Source of the DNA: Leptospirales bacterium
GTDB taxonomy: Bacteria; Spirochaetota; Leptospiria; Leptospirales; Leptonemataceae
DNA: 64,000 nt
Assembly (NCBI GenBank): GCA_016788865.1
Contig: JAEUSB010000081.1
Span: 62,001-126,000 of the forward strand
Direction: 5' to 3'
The notes below the pieces were generated by a model, which did no database searches, had not been told where the DNA came from, and saw nothing but the letters and a program-made list of their open reading frames with translations. The translations under genes were made by a program, and so were the position numbers. Below are positions 35,942 through 47,300 of this stretch, in pieces. Positions within the stretch are counted from its first letter, which is position 1; each line of letters begins with the position of its first letter.

Positions 35942-37248
35942 TTTAACTCGCGCAATACTCCCTCCAGGATTTCAAGGCCTTCTGCCGCGGATTCCAGTGA
36001 GAGATTCAAGGGCGGGACCAGGCGAATCGTCGTCTCTGCTGTGCAGTTTACAAGGAGGCCGCGGTCGCGGCAAGTTTCCACAACGCCGGCACCAGGACGA
36101 TCAAGTTCTATCCCAATATGCAACCCCATACCCCGGACTTCTTTAATGCACTTGATCGTGGTTTGCGCGGACTGCAATCTCCTAAAAAAGTAGTCGGAAA
36201 GTGCCGCAACGTTGTCCAACAAATCGCGCGTCACAATGATTTTCAGTGTCTCATACGCAACGCGGGCTGCCAGATGGCTTCCGCCAAAGGTTGTCCCGTG
36301 AACTCCCGGGTGAATCAGGTCGCAATGTTTTTCAGCTATGACCATGGCGCCAACCGGGAATCCGTTCCCAAGCGCTTTGGCCAGCGTCATTGCATCGGGA
36401 ATAATTCCAAAATGCTCGTAAGCAAACAGTTTGCCTGTGCGGCCCATTCCTGTCTGGATCTCGTCCAGGATTAGGAGGATGTCATTCTCTTGGGTAAGCT
36501 TGCGCGCAAGCCGCACGTACTCAAGATCGAGTGGCCGCACCCCGCCCTCTCCTTGAATCAGTTCCAGAACCAGCGCGCACATTTCGTGCCCATTCTGATC
36601 GATTTCTTTTTCGAGCATGTCTGCGTCATTGGGTGTTATGTAATGCATATGATCCAGCAGGGGCCCGAATCCCTTGTGAATCTTTGCCTGTCCGGTCATT
36701 GACATGCCAGCAACAGTCCGCCCATGGAAGCTATTCTCGAGGGTGACAATGCGATTTGCATTTCCCTTCTTCTGGCCGTGCAACCGTGCGAGTTTGAAGG
36801 CGGCTTCATTTGCTTCTGTACCGGAGTTACAGAGGAAGGCTCGTCCCGGAAATGAGTACGATACCAGCGCCTCCGCAAGGAGTGCGAGCTCTTGATTGTA
36901 AAAGAGATTCGATGTGTGTATTACACGATCTGCTTGTTCGCGCAATGCTTCAACAAAATCTGCGTCCCCATGCCCGAGCGATGTAACTGCAACACCCGAA
37001 AGAAAATCCAGATAGCGCTTGTTTTCCGTATCATAGAGATACTCACCCTGTCCAAAGTAGAAAGCGACGGGGGCTCGCTTTATGTTGTTCACCAGGAATT
37101 TATCGGACTTTTCTTTGATCTCTTCAAACGACAGCGGTTGGGAAAAAAGCCTGTCCGGTTTATCTCCGGGCGCAAGGTCACGAGACTGATCTACGTCTTT
37201 TAGCCTGGATTCCTTTTGCGTGGGTGTTTCTTCTACTTTCCATTTCAT
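35938..37248 (-). CDS. argD: Acetylornithine/ornithine aminotransferase (ArgD type)
   Basis: The 436-residue PLP enzyme transfers an amino group between acetylornithine (or ornithine) and 2-oxoglutarate in arginine metabolism. The PLP Lys lies in [14 protein letters not shown], the phosphate grip is GTEANEAA near ~147, the Asp in [13 protein letters not shown] binds the pyridine N, and HGTTFGG is the substrate loop. The N-terminus carries an extra ~40 residues rich in charge before the family start, possibly an alternative start further in. It sits 6 bp after the phosphoglucomutase gene and overlaps the TPM gene, so the three are one operon. No other arg gene is visible. Confidence 0.86.
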   Translation of the reverse strand: MKWKVEETPTQKESRLKDVDQSRDLAPGDKPDRLFSQPLSFEEIKEKSDKFLVNNIKRAPVAFYFGQGEYLYDTENKRYLDFLSGVAVTSLGHGDADFVEALREQADRVIHTSNLFYNQELALLAEALVSYSFPGRAFLCNSGTEANEAAFKLARLHGQKKGNANRIVTLENSFHGRTVAGMSMTGQAKIHKGFGPLLDHMHYITPNDADMLEKEIDQNGHEMCALVLELIQGEGGVRPLDLEYVRLARKLTQENDILLILDEIQTGMGRTGKLFAYEHFGIIPDAMTLAKALGNGFPVGAMVIAEKHCDLIHPGVHGTTFGGSHLAARVAYETLKIIVTRDLLDNVAALSDYFFRRLQSAQTTIKCIKEVRGMGLHIGIELDRPGAGVVETCRDRGLLVNCTAETTIRLVPPLNLSLESAAEGLEILEGVLRELK

Positions 37249-37254
37249 CTATGA

Positions 37255-39063
37255 TTAACCTGCAAGTCCTGTCTTGGCAATAAATACACCCGAAACGCTT
37301 GCCAGTTCGTTTTCGAGTTCCAGGCGGCCCTTCTCGAGTTCCTCAAGACTGGTTGGCGATCCGGAGCTTTTGAGGCTCACGTACAATTTCACTTTTGGCT
37401 CTGTCCCGGAAGGTCGAATTGTAAGCTTTCCTTCCGGTTCCAGAATCATCTGAATTACGTCCGCCGGCGGCAACTGACCAAACACGGCCGGTGCCTTCTT
37501 ACCATCTCTGGTTTGATTCAGGTAGTCCAGAACAGAAACGATTTTGCGTTCCCCTACCGGCAGACCTGTCCAGTTTTCATTCCGAAGGCGGAGCATGATT
37601 TCTTTGATTTTCTTCTGCCCGTCTGCACCCTTCATGGTTACGGATTTCAGATCTTCCAGATACAGCCCGTACTTCAAATAGACCTGGTTTAAGTAAGCAA
37701 GAAGGTCGCCCCTTTGCGCTAATATTTCGCACAAAAGCAATGCAGAAGAAAGCGAATCTTTATCGCGCACGAAATCAACGGGAAGGTATCCATAAGATTC
37801 TTCCCCTCCAAAGAGATAGATCTCCTTGCCCTTCTTATAGTTCATCTCCTTGCTTCCGGTGTCAAGGAGTCGCATTTGCTCGGCAATATATTTGAAGCCG
37901 GTCAGCACATCGTGAATTTTAATTCCATTCGCCTCGGCGATGCATTTTTGCAGGTCCGTCGTAACAATCGTCTTGTAGACGTGGTAGCTGCCCGGATTTT
38001 TCTTCTCTGCGGCGATTTTTTCACAGAGGTGGGCGCAAAGTACACTGCCGATTTGGTTTCCATTTAGCAGCGCATAATTCCCTTTATCGATCTTCACCCC
38101 AATACCGAGTCGATCCGCATCCGGATCCGTTGCCATAAAGAGATCCGCATCTTTTTGAATTGAAAGTTCGCGCGAAAGCTTCAGCGCGTCAGCTTCTTCC
38201 GGATTTGGATATTTAACCGTTGGGAATTCGCCATTGGGTTGTTCTTGCTCCGGAACCACTGAAACCTGAAAGCCAAAATGGCGCAGTAGATCTGGCACCC
38301 ACTTGCCTCCGGTTCCGTGAAGTGGGGAATACACCAAATGGAATTTCTTCTTATCTGGCTTTGCGGGTGTGGCAAATGGAGTTTTCGCAATTTCCTGAAA
38401 GTAGGTCTTACGGATGTCAGACCCAATCCGCTTAACGTTCTTCTTGAAAGCCGGATCTGTTTCAGACAGAAACTGGATTTCCTCCCAACGAATGCTTGCG
38501 ATTTGTTTTTCTATTTCTTTTTGGTCGCTGCCAACGATCTGCGATCCATCCGATCCGTAGACTTTGTACCCGTTGTATTCCGGCGGATTATGGCTGGCAG
38601 TGATGACAACGCCGCCAGTACCGTTCAATTTCCGCACGGCGTATGAGAGCATCGGCGTAGGGGCAACATCGTCAAAAAGGTAGACCTGGAAACCCTGGCC
38701 CGCGGCAATTCCCGCCGTAATGAGTGAGAACTGGTCGCTTTTTCTACGAGAATCAAACGCGATTACCAGTGCCGGTTTGCGGGATCTGGCCTTGAGGACG
38801 CGACAAAGGGCCAGGGTGGCCCGACCCACTGTATAAACATTCATTCTGCCACTGCCGTTGCCCAAAATCCCGCGCAAACCGCCAGTTCCGAATTCAAGCT
38901 CGCCGGAATAGGCTTCAATTTCGTCTGATTGTTTGCCGGCCATGCAATCGGCATAGACCCGCGCTGCTTCCTCACGGGTTTCCAGGGGGAATGCTGGACC
39001 GGCCCAATCCAGAATTCGCGTACGTATTGCTTCTGATATGGACGATTTCGAGACTTCAGGCAT
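37255..39063 (-). CDS. Phosphoglucomutase/phosphomannomutase (PgcA/PGM2 type)
   Basis: The 602-residue enzyme converts glucose-1-P and glucose-6-P, with likely broader activity on pentose phosphates as in the PGM2 group. Active-site loops: ELEFGTGGLRG (56-66), S157 in TASHNPPEYNGYKVY, metal loop DPDADRLGIG (~319), sugar-binding GGEESYGY (~421) and phosphate-binding IRPSGTEPKVK near the end. Length fits that group (~580-620) better than GlmM. It is first of the operon with argD-type and TPM genes, and divergent from the STAS gene. It probably feeds nucleotide-sugar or glycogen metabolism. Confidence 0.9.
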   Translation of the reverse strand: MPEVSKSSISEAIRTRILDWAGPAFPLETREEAARVYADCMAGKQSDEIEAYSGELEFGTGGLRGILGNGSGRMNVYTVGRATLALCRVLKARSRKPALVIAFDSRRKSDQFSLITAGIAAGQGFQVYLFDDVAPTPMLSYAVRKLNGTGGVVITASHNPPEYNGYKVYGSDGSQIVGSDQKEIEKQIASIRWEEIQFLSETDPAFKKNVKRIGSDIRKTYFQEIAKTPFATPAKPDKKKFHLVYSPLHGTGGKWVPDLLRHFGFQVSVVPEQEQPNGEFPTVKYPNPEEADALKLSRELSIQKDADLFMATDPDADRLGIGVKIDKGNYALLNGNQIGSVLCAHLCEKIAAEKKNPGSYHVYKTIVTTDLQKCIAEANGIKIHDVLTGFKYIAEQMRLLDTGSKEMNYKKGKEIYLFGGEESYGYLPVDFVRDKDSLSSALLLCEILAQRGDLLAYLNQVYLKYGLYLEDLKSVTMKGADGQKKIKEIMLRLRNENWTGLPVGERKIVSVLDYLNQTRDGKKAPAVFGQLPPADVIQMILEPEGKLTIRPSGTEPKVKLYVSLKSSGSPTSLEELEKGRLELENELASVSGVFIAKTGLAG

Positions 39064-39146
39064 AATTGATAGCTTTCCTGTCCTTTCTCGCCGGTAAATT
39101 TTTATTTGACCGTGAGGACCCAGGAGCCAGAATTTTATTAATCACT

Positions 39147-39473
39147 ATGATCACTGCCGAGCCGCGCAATCATACCCTTATTTTACACGTTATGGAGCCC
39201 CGCGTGGACATGGTTGTCGCACGCAAATTTCGTGAAGGGCTGACAGCCTACCTAAAAGACAAACCACAACGTATCGTCCTCGATTTGAAGGAGACAGAAT
39301 ACTTCGATAGCTCCGCGCTTGGCGCCCTTGTGGCCTTTATGAAAGACGTCAAGGGATACGGCGGCCAGCTCGTCCTCTGCAATCTTTCGCGATCTCTGCT
39401 GACGCTTCTTAAGCTTTCAAAACTCGATCTGCTTTTTGAAATCTCTGAAGATCTAGAAAAAAGCATCGTCTAA
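39147..39473 (+). CDS. STAS-domain protein (anti-sigma-factor antagonist type)
   Basis: The product (108 residues from the ATG at 39147) is a single STAS domain: RIVLDLKETEYFDSSALGALV carries the conserved DSS with the Ser that anti-sigma kinases phosphorylate, and the rest is the usual LVLCNLSRSLLTLLKLSKLD. In partner-switching systems the unphosphorylated form binds the anti-sigma factor. The frame is open to 39066, but that part is hydrophobic and not family-like. It lies 49 bp before the PilZ gene and may share its transcript. The SpoIIE-type phosphatase at 50408 could act on it or on another STAS protein; this is inference. Confidence 0.85.
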   Translation: MITAEPRNHTLILHVMEPRVDMVVARKFREGLTAYLKDKPQRIVLDLKETEYFDSSALGALVAFMKDVKGYGGQLVLCNLSRSLLTLLKLSKLDLLFEISEDLEKSIV

Positions 39474-39522
39474 AACGGGCTAGAGGCCCAATTCCGACCC
39501 TTCGCGGGTCGATCTTATTCCT

Positions 39523-40800
39523 ATGCAGGGCCCGGTCTCCCACTCGGAATCCGTAATAGATTTGCTCAGGGACCTCTCTGGTTCCAGGTCCGAGGATTAC
39601 ACTGAAGAAACAATTATTGGATCTGATATCAATCAGATCCGACATGTATTCTATTTCCTCCGTTCGGAACGCCAGCAAGTACTGATTAACTACATGGGAG
39701 AGTCCTACCGGGCCGTGGTCGAGCGTGTCGACAACCAGCGCATCATTCTATCCACACCCGACCTGATCGAAGGTTCCGCAAGGCGCTGCCGAATCAAATT
39801 CGAAATCATCAATATCCTCTATCAGTTTGAAGTTCCAATTCTCGATCTCAGCCGGGACAGGATTGTAATTCGCATGCCCGCGTTTGTGCAATCTGCTCGT
39901 CATCGAAAGAATGTCCGGGTGTATCCCCGGGATCTGTTCATGCGTTTCAACCTGTTGTATCTGCCAATGTTCGGAAGACGCGGTGTTGGTCAGATTGTGG
40001 AGAACCGGTATCCGAAAATAGTTCGCGAGCTCGAAAAAGATGTACCGGATCTTGCCCTCTTGATTCGGATTGTGAACGAAGCCGTGTCAGAGATTAGCTC
40101 GGAGTACGAATTCAAAATTTACGATCCAAACGTGAAACGCAACTTCCTGGAGCGTGTCATGATGAGCGAGAAAAAGACCCTGTATGTGAAAGACACATCT
40201 CGCAAGGATAGTTACTATTCCCCGCTGGGTCTGTATGGTATCATCAATTTTGAGAAGGAATTCAGGCGGATTGCGCGCGAAGAGACGCTGGAAGAGGCAG
40301 AGAACTTTTTCGAAAAGTACAGGCGGGAAGAACTAACTCAGTTTCTGGCCAACTACATCTGTGCCCCACTGGTGGTGTTGGACAAAGTTGTGGGACATAT
40401 CTTGATCTACTCAACGGTCCTGGACAAGAAAATGATTGTTCCGGAAGACGCGCAAAAAATCGACCTGCTTGTGCAATTGCTAAACTATGCACTCAGCAAA
40501 CGGTCGCTCGCGGACGCTTACTATCGTACCCACAATACACGAGTCGTAAACCTGAGCATGAACGGGCTGCTATTTGAGCTCCAGGATCAAAACGTTTTCA
40601 ATTATCTGATCGACCATGACCGATTGAAAATCCGGATTCCTATTCATAGCCATGAAGTTGAAGTGCGCGCAGAGATCACTCGTCTCCTGCCGGCCGAGAA
40701 GGGGTTCCGAGTTGCCGTGTCTTTCTTTCACGGCGCCCCGGACGATTTCCGCGCGCTCGAATCATTCGTGTTCGAACGCGTCCAGCATATGTTCCGATGA
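39523..40800 (+). CDS. Large PilZ-type protein (split PilZ with GAF-like insert)
   Basis: The 425-residue protein has a YcgR-N-like beta domain at ~45-120, with LINYMGESYRAVVERVD. The c-di-GMP switch RKNVR is at 128-132, and NLSMNGLLFE, the second half of the PilZ signature, lies about 210 residues later (~343-352). Between them is a 200-residue insert with LLIRIVNEAVSEISSEYEF and a GAF-like FLANYICAPLVVLDKVVG segment. In usual PilZ proteins the Arg motif and the (D/N)xSxxG motif lie 20-30 residues apart. It resembles Leptospira DUF1577 proteins as I remember them. Role: c-di-GMP effector, perhaps of motility or the cell envelope. Confidence 0.75.
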   Translation: MQGPVSHSESVIDLLRDLSGSRSEDYTEETIIGSDINQIRHVFYFLRSERQQVLINYMGESYRAVVERVDNQRIILSTPDLIEGSARRCRIKFEIINILYQFEVPILDLSRDRIVIRMPAFVQSARHRKNVRVYPRDLFMRFNLLYLPMFGRRGVGQIVENRYPKIVRELEKDVPDLALLIRIVNEAVSEISSEYEFKIYDPNVKRNFLERVMMSEKKTLYVKDTSRKDSYYSPLGLYGIINFEKEFRRIAREETLEEAENFFEKYRREELTQFLANYICAPLVVLDKVVGHILIYSTVLDKKMIVPEDAQKIDLLVQLLNYALSKRSLADAYYRTHNTRVVNLSMNGLLFELQDQNVFNYLIDHDRLKIRIPIHSHEVEVRAEITRLLPAEKGFRVAVSFFHGAPDDFRALESFVFERVQHMFR

Positions 40801-40834
40801 GGCGGTGCCGAGACCTGCCTGCTGAGAATTACCG

Positions 40835-41911
40835 CTATTCACCATCGCGCTTTTGTCCAGCGGGTCTCCAGGGGTTTGGTTTCTGACGATCCGATTCCTG
40901 GTCCTGCGTAGTCTGTTCTGTTGGACCTGGCTGATCCTTTTCTGCATCAATGAAAGTGACCGAATAACGTTGCGTTGTCGCCTGACCACCAACACCCACG
41001 TTGGCAATCTCGACGTTGCAGGTCGTGTCCACGGGAACACCGGCAGGGAACGTTGGTACCCACACCAGAGTGTTCTCCCCATAGCCACCCTTGTACTGCT
41101 CTTGCCGTACCGGAACGTTATTCCCGCCGCAGACTAGCTTGACTCGGCTTTGAGAAAAATCAGCGCGCGACATTGAATACGACCACCGATACTCCCTTGG
41201 ACCAAACAACTGCTTTGGTGTGAACCCTGCATTGGGCCAGGCCACGAATGGGACGACCGGAGCAACCTGCTTGTGTTCTCCAAATACCCAGAGAGCATTC
41301 GCGCGAGCCGTCGAACCGCTGCCCATGACAAGTTGCGTTGGGTAAAGAATCCAGCGACGGTGTCCTACAAAGAAGTTTCCGCTTCCCGGATCATACATGT
41401 ATAGATCGATAGCTTCCGGGCCGGAGGCTCCTAGAGCTATATTGGAACTTCCGGCTGCCTCTGCGCCATCTTTTGAATAGCATTTCCAGGACGAAGGTGG
41501 GCCGTGCGAAAGACTGTTGTTGGCCTCAAACATAAGGGAAGCCTTCGTGTCCTTGTCACTCCATTCAGACTTTAGCGTAATGTCACCTGGAAGACCGGCC
41601 ATTGCGCGAAAGTAGTTTATCCTGAGGGCTGTTGCATCCTGGTATGCGGCGCTGTTTGAACCCGCTTTACAGCTAGACACATTGCCCGTCCAGGCATTGG
41701 ACACGTTTGATTTCTTATAAACGTCGCGATAGAAGCGAGCAACAGCTGCCCGGTTTTTCGTGTCGACGCTGATTCCCAGGGCGCGCGTTCGAACGCTGCT
41801 GGTGCTGGCTGGAGCTTGCGCTTTGGGAGCATCACTGAGGTTGTCTGCGTGAACCAGGTTCGCGCCAGCAGCCATGAGAATGCAAACAAAGGAAACGGAA
41901 ATTATACGCAT
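40835..41911 (-). CDS. Secreted CAP-domain (SCP/PR1-like) protein
   Basis: The 358-residue protein starts with a signal peptide (about 1-22, ending ANLVHA). NYFRAMAGLPGDITLK follows, with SLMFEANNSLSHGPPSSW and a predicted HGPP-His, and DPGSGNFFVGHRRWILYP near the end of the domain; this is the bacterial CAP pattern. The C-terminal part is a beta-sandwich-like stretch ending in a charged Gln/Pro/Asp tail. In bacteria CAP domains are secreted and may bind lipid or act as peptidases; function is unclear. It is on the same strand as the gltB-gltD-eamA operon but 99 bp away. Confidence 0.85.
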   Translation of the reverse strand: MRIISVSFVCILMAAGANLVHADNLSDAPKAQAPASTSSVRTRALGISVDTKNRAAVARFYRDVYKKSNVSNAWTGNVSSCKAGSNSAAYQDATALRINYFRAMAGLPGDITLKSEWSDKDTKASLMFEANNSLSHGPPSSWKCYSKDGAEAAGSSNIALGASGPEAIDLYMYDPGSGNFFVGHRRWILYPTQLVMGSGSTARANALWVFGEHKQVAPVVPFVAWPNAGFTPKQLFGPREYRWSYSMSRADFSQSRVKLVCGGNNVPVRQEQYKGGYGENTLVWVPTFPAGVPVDTTCNVEIANVGVGGQATTQRYSVTFIDAEKDQPGPTEQTTQDQESDRQKPNPWRPAGQKRDGE

Positions 41912-42010
41912 GGAACTGAGACTGGTTCAGCCTTCCAAAGGTTCAAGCAAATGCGCAGGCCAATTTCAAATCAGACGACGCTTCTCAGCTACGACAAGTA
42001 GCCAGGCAAT

Positions 42011-42901
42011 TCAGGCAGCGGAACCAAATTTGGCCAGCCTGCCACCAAGGGTGATTACGGCAAGGCCCGCAAGAACCAGAAGGCCTGCTCCAAGTTTCCA
42101 ACCGGGAAGTGCTTCACCAAGCAACAGAGCGGAGGCCCCGATACCAAAAATCGGGATCATCAAAGCATAAGGAGTGACCGTTGCTGCCTGGTGTCTCGCC
42201 AGCAGCCAGTTCCATGCAGCATAACCAAAGAGTGTATTTCCAAGAACCTGCCAGGCCAGAGCGAACCAGGAATGAAGGTGGGCACTTTGCAGCGACTGCA
42301 TATCCAGGGATTGACCCTCGAAAACCAGCGACAGGATCAGCAACGGCGGGATCGCAAACACACTGGACCAGACCATGAAACCCAGCATGTCGATTCGCTC
42401 AATTGATGCGGCAGAAGCTTTCTTAACCACGAGATTGGAGCACCCCCAGCAAAACGCAGCCAAAAGCACGAGCGCCATGCCAACCGGTGTCACAGTTGCA
42501 TCGATGTTGAAAGCGATAAGCCCAAGACCCATTGCCGCAAGGCCCATGCCAACCATTGCCGGGACCCTAATACGTTCGTTGAACAAAAAGACAGAAAGGC
42601 CAATGGTAAAAAACACCTGCATCTGCACCACCAGCGATGCGAGGCCCGGCGAAATGGACGATTGAATGGCAAGGAATAGAAAACCGAACTGGCCTCCAAT
42701 GCAAAATCCGTAAAGCCCAAGCCATTGCCAACTAACGTTTGGTCGCTTGATGAATCCAATCCATGGCAGCGCGCTGAACACGAACCGTAGCGTGGCAAAC
42801 ATGAGCGGGGGGAAATCGCCCAGTCCAACCTTGATCACGACAAAGTTTGTTCCCCAGATCAGGGTAACTGCGACTGCGAGCAGGATGTGTGGGATGGTCA
42901 T
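42011..42901 (-). CDS. eamA: EamA-type DMT transporter, possible cysteine/O-acetylserine exporter
   Basis: The 296-residue protein has ten hydrophobic helices in two EamA repeats. The N-terminus is near-typical of E. coli EamA: TLIWGTNFVVIKVGLGDFPP then LMFATLRFVFSALPW. The family exports cysteine, O-acetylserine and related amino acids across the inner membrane. Its ATG overlaps the gltD stop in TAATG, so it is translationally coupled to glutamate synthase. An amino-acid export role fits the context but is inference. Length and helix count are normal. Confidence 0.88.
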   Translation of the reverse strand: MTIPHILLAVAVTLIWGTNFVVIKVGLGDFPPLMFATLRFVFSALPWIGFIKRPNVSWQWLGLYGFCIGGQFGFLFLAIQSSISPGLASLVVQMQVFFTIGLSVFLFNERIRVPAMVGMGLAAMGLGLIAFNIDATVTPVGMALVLLAAFCWGCSNLVVKKASAASIERIDMLGFMVWSSVFAIPPLLILSLVFEGQSLDMQSLQSAHLHSWFALAWQVLGNTLFGYAAWNWLLARHQAATVTPYALMIPIFGIGASALLLGEALPGWKLGAGLLVLAGLAVITLGGRLAKFGSAA

Positions 42902-44349
42902 TAGCCCGCAGTTTTAGTGCGGGCTAAGTACTTGTGTACCTGCGCGGCACACTTCCGACCTTCGGAAATGGCCCAGACGATCAGAGATTGTCCTCTACGT
43001 ACGTCGCCGCAGGCATAGACGCCAGGAAGTGATGTGGCAAAGCTTCCGTCTTCCAATCCAAAAGTTGCTTTAACACTCTTTCTTTCGTCGAGTGCCATTC
43101 CCATTTGCGACAGTTGAGCCAGCAGTCCCGTTTGGATTGGATTCACAAATCCCATTGCGAGCAATACAAGGTCAGCATCCCATTCGAACTCAGAACCAGG
43201 AATATCTACAAACTTGCCGCCTTCAAATGCAGCCTTGCATCCCTGGATTGCAGCGACCTGACCATCAGCATTGCCTTTGAATTGCTTTGTGCTAACAGCC
43301 CATTCGCGAATCACACCCTCTTCATGACTGGAAGAAGTGCGAAGAATCCTTGGATACGTTGGCCACGGTGTTGATGCCGGCCGTTCCTTTGGAGGTTCAT
43401 CGAAAATTTCAATCTGGCGAATAGATTTTGCGCCGTGGCGGTTTGAAGTTCCCACGCAGTCAGACCCCGTGTCACCACCGCCGATTACAATGACATGCTT
43501 TCCTTTGGCAGATATGAGATCAGGAACCTGATCGCCTGCGTTGACTTTATTCTGGCGAGTTAAGAACTCCATTGCAAAATGAATGCCTTTCAGTTCCCGA
43601 CCGGGGAGCGGCAGGTCACGCGGTTGTTCGGAACCCAACGCCAGCACAACAGCATCAAAGCTCTTAACCAGTTCGTCCGCCTGCATATCAACGCCAACAT
43701 GGACAGATGTCTTGAAGGTTACGCCTTCCATCTTCATCTGTTCCATCCGGCGATCAATGAGCCACTTTTCCATTTTGAAATCAGGAATTCCATAACGAAG
43801 CAGGCCACCAATGCGGTCGTTTTTTTCAAAGACGGTTACACTGTGTCCGGCGCGCGCCAGTTGCTGTGCGCAGGCAAGGCCGCTGGGACCTGAACCCACA
43901 ATGGCAACTTTCTTTCCGGAAAGTTTTGCTGGTGGTTGTGGTGCTACCCAACCCTCAGAAAAACCGCGATCTATAATGGATCTTTCGTTGTACTTAATGG
44001 TTACGGGTGGTTCGATAATTCCCAGAACACAGGCACTTTCACATGGGGCGGGACAAAGCCGTCCGGTGAACTCCGGGAAGTTGTTAGTCGAATGCAGGTT
44101 TTCCAGTGCATCGCGCCATCTTCCCTTATAGATCAGGTCGTTGAATTCAGGAATCAGGTTATCTACGGGACAACCGTATTCACCGTGGCAAAACGGAATG
44201 CCACAGTCCATGCACCGGGCACCCTGGCTCTGCGCCAGTTCTGTATCCATGGCTTTCTCAAACTCTTTGTAGTGTTTGATGCGTTCCGATGGAGCTTCTG
44301 CCGCAAGTGAAGCGCGGGTAAACTCCCTAAATCCAGTTGGCTTACCCAT
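42901..44349 (-). CDS. gltD: Glutamate synthase small subunit GltD
   Basis: The 482-residue flavoprotein supplies electrons from NADPH to the large subunit. The N-terminal Fe-S-binding part has [13 protein letters not shown] and [13 protein letters not shown] and a later [10 protein letters not shown]. The FAD-binding [13 protein letters not shown], the NADPH-binding [13 protein letters not shown] and the C-terminal [20 protein letters not shown] follow. Length is normal. Its start overlaps the gltB stop by 8 bp, and its stop overlaps eamA. The three genes form one operon for ammonia assimilation with a transporter attached. NADPH versus ferredoxin dependence cannot be settled, but a flavin subunit suggests NADPH. 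Confidence 0.95.
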   Translation of the reverse strand: MGKPTGFREFTRASLAAEAPSERIKHYKEFEKAMDTELAQSQGARCMDCGIPFCHGEYGCPVDNLIPEFNDLIYKGRWRDALENLHSTNNFPEFTGRLCPAPCESACVLGIIEPPVTIKYNERSIIDRGFSEGWVAPQPPAKLSGKKVAIVGSGPSGLACAQQLARAGHSVTVFEKNDRIGGLLRYGIPDFKMEKWLIDRRMEQMKMEGVTFKTSVHVGVDMQADELVKSFDAVVLALGSEQPRDLPLPGRELKGIHFAMEFLTRQNKVNAGDQVPDLISAKGKHVIVIGGGDTGSDCVGTSNRHGAKSIRQIEIFDEPPKERPASTPWPTYPRILRTSSSHEEGVIREWAVSTKQFKGNADGQVAAIQGCKAAFEGGKFVDIPGSEFEWDADLVLLAMGFVNPIQTGLLAQLSQMGMALDERKSVKATFGLEDGSFATSLPGVYACGDVRRGQSLIVWAISEGRKCAAQVHKYLARTKTAG

Positions 44350-47300
44350 GCGTGACTCCCTTCTCGGTAGGCTCAGTCAAAAGCTGATGCTCTTCTTCCA
44401 GTTTCTTAAGAGCGATTTTGTAATCCCCAGGAATTACTTTCACAAACTTACGGCGCAGCCTTTCCCAATCACCAAGAATAAACTCCGCAAGGAGCGATCC
44501 TGTGTACTGTTTGTGGCGAGTCACCATTTGAAGGATTTCATCTTCATCGCGCGCATCCGGCTCTTCAAGATCCACCATGTCCTGGTTGACGAGCCGAGCA
44601 AATCCTCCGTCCAGATCAAAGACGTACGCAATTCCACCGGACATTCCGGCGGCGAAGTTGCGTCCTGTCTTTCCCAGGACCACAACGCGACCGCCGGTCA
44701 TGTACTCACAACCGTGATCGCCAAGGCCTTCCACAACAGCGTATGCGCCGGAGTTCCGAACTGCAAACCGTTCGCCGGCAAGGCCATTGATGTAAGCTTC
44801 ACCACCGGTTGCTCCGTAGAGACACGTGTTGCCAGCGATTATGTTTTTTCCAGGATCGTATTGTGTTCCTTCCGGTACGCGAACGATGAGGCGACCACCG
44901 GACAGACCTTTGCCAACATAGTCGTTTACCTGTCCCATGATCTCAAGCGTGATGCCTTTGTTCACAAAGGCACCAAAACTCTGGCCCGCTACCCCATGAA
45001 GCTTGATATGAATGGTGCCATCTGGCAGGCCATTCTCGCCGTAGCGCATGGCAACTTCGCCACCAAGCATTGCCCCAACCGTGCGGTTGGTATTTCTGAC
45101 GGTAATGTCAAAGGCGACTTTCTCGCCACGCTCAAGAGCCGGCTTGCACCTTTCAATCAGCTCTTTGTCCAGCTGGGTTTCAAGCCCGTGGTCTTGCTTC
45201 TTTGTGCAATACAAATCCGTTGGGAAATTTGGTTTGATCCTGGTAAGTATGCGCGAGAAATCCAACCCGCGCGCCTTCCAGTGCTTGGTTGGGCGCACGA
45301 ACGTTAGGCGCTCAACCTGACCTACCATTTCATTGAAAGTGCGGAAGCCCAGTTGAGCCATGTACTCGCGCACTTCCTGTGCGATGAATGTCATGAGATT
45401 CACAACATACTCAGGCTTTCCGTGAAACTTCTTGCGAAGATCCTGGTCCTGAGTAGCGACCCCTACCGGGCAGGTATTCAGGTGGCACTTGCGCATCATA
45501 ATGCAACCAACGGCAACAAGAGCCGATGTGCTGAATCCAAACTCTTCTGCACCCAGAAGCGCACCAATGACGACATCGCGACCCGTCAGTAGTTTCCCAT
45601 CTGTAGCAATTACGACGCGATCGCGCAATCCGTTGGCCACGAGAGTTTGATGGGTTTCCGCGAGCCCAAGCTCCCAGGGAGATCCGGCATGATGAATTGA
45701 GGAAATGGGGCTGGCCCCGGTTCCGCCAGAGTCACCACTGATCAAGATATGGTCTGCATGGCATTTCGCAACACCAGCAGCAACAGTCCCCACACCAACT
45801 TCACTCACCAGCTTAACGCTGATTCGAGCCTTTGGGTTAACGTTCTTCAAATCAAAAATCAGCTGTTTGAGATCTTCAATCGAATAGATATCGTGATGGG
45901 GTGGTGGGCTAATCAACGTAACACCGGGGGTGCTATAGCGCAACCGGCCAATGTGCTTGTCGACCTTATGACCAGGAAGTTGTCCGCCTTCACCGGGCTT
46001 TGCGCCCTGTGCCATTTTGATCTGTAGCTCATTTGCATTTACCAGATAGTTTGTTGTTACTCCAAATCTGGCCGATGCAACCTGCTTGATGGCGCTACGC
46101 ATGCTATCGCCATTTTCCAGAGGTTGATAGCGAATTGGATCTTCTCCACCTTCGCCGGTATTGCTTTTCCCGCCGGTGCGATTCATGGCTATCGCAAGAG
46201 TCGTATGAGCTTCCCAGGAAATTGACCCGAAGCTCATGGCACCTGTGGCGAATCTCTTGATGATTTCGGTGACCGGTTCAACCTCTTCGATTGGAACTGG
46301 TGTTGCTGTCTTATCGAACTCAAAAAGACTTCGCAAAGTAATGCGGCGTTTGGTCTGATCATCAATCAGCTTGCTGAACTGTTTGAAGATAGAATAATCG
46401 CCACTCTGTGTTGCACGCTGAAGAGTGTGAACAGCAGTTGGCGAATACAGGTGGGCTTCCCCTTCCTTCCTCCAGTAATGCACACCACCTGGATCTAGCA
46501 ATCCAGGATGGAACGTTTCATCGTAAGCCTGAACGTGACGACGAAGCACTTCTTCCTCGATCATTTCTGCACTACAGCCTTCGATTCGGCTTGAGGTTCC
46601 GGTAAAGTAAGCGTTGATCAATTCTGAATCAAGGCCTACGGCCTCGAAAATCTGGGCGCCGCAATACGATTGCAATGTTGAGATACCCATCTTGCTGAAG
46701 ATCTTGAAGAGACCTTTGCCTACGGCTTTGATGTAGTTCTTCCGCGCGTCTTTGAAGCTCTTGATCTCAGGCAGGGCGCCTTCCTCGATCATATCAGCGA
46801 GCGTTTCAAATGCGAGGTAGGGATTGATCGCGTTAGCTCCGTAACCCAGCAGCAATGCGAAATGCGATACTTCGCGGGGTTCACCCGACTCAATTACAAT
46901 GCCAGTCTTGGTACGCAGTCCGGCGCGAATCAAGAAGTGATGCACGGCCGCTACAGCAAGCAGACTTGGAATAGGAGCAACGTTTGGACCAACGCCTCTG
47001 TCAGACAGGATGATCAGGTTTACGCCGCCTCGAACGGCCGTTGCTGCTTCGTCGCAAACTTGATCCAACCGATTGCGCATTCCACTCTTGGCTTCCGGAT
47101 CGAACAAAATATTGAGTGTTATGGCCTGGAAATGCCCGCGGGCAATTGTACGGATCTTTTCAAGGTCGTTATTTGTTAGTACCGGATGTTCTAGCTCCAG
47201 TCTATGCGCGTGCCCGGGCGTTTCATCGAGCAAATTGCCTTCCGGTCCAATATATGCGGTTAGCTCCATCACGAGTTCTTCGCGAATTGGATCAACAGGA

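Noticed and set aside
44276..45307. Long open frame (343 codons) on the plus strand opposite gltB and gltD
   Set aside because: It lies wholly antisense to well-conserved glutamate synthase genes, its translation is low-complexity and matches no family, and the open length follows from the codon bias of gltB.
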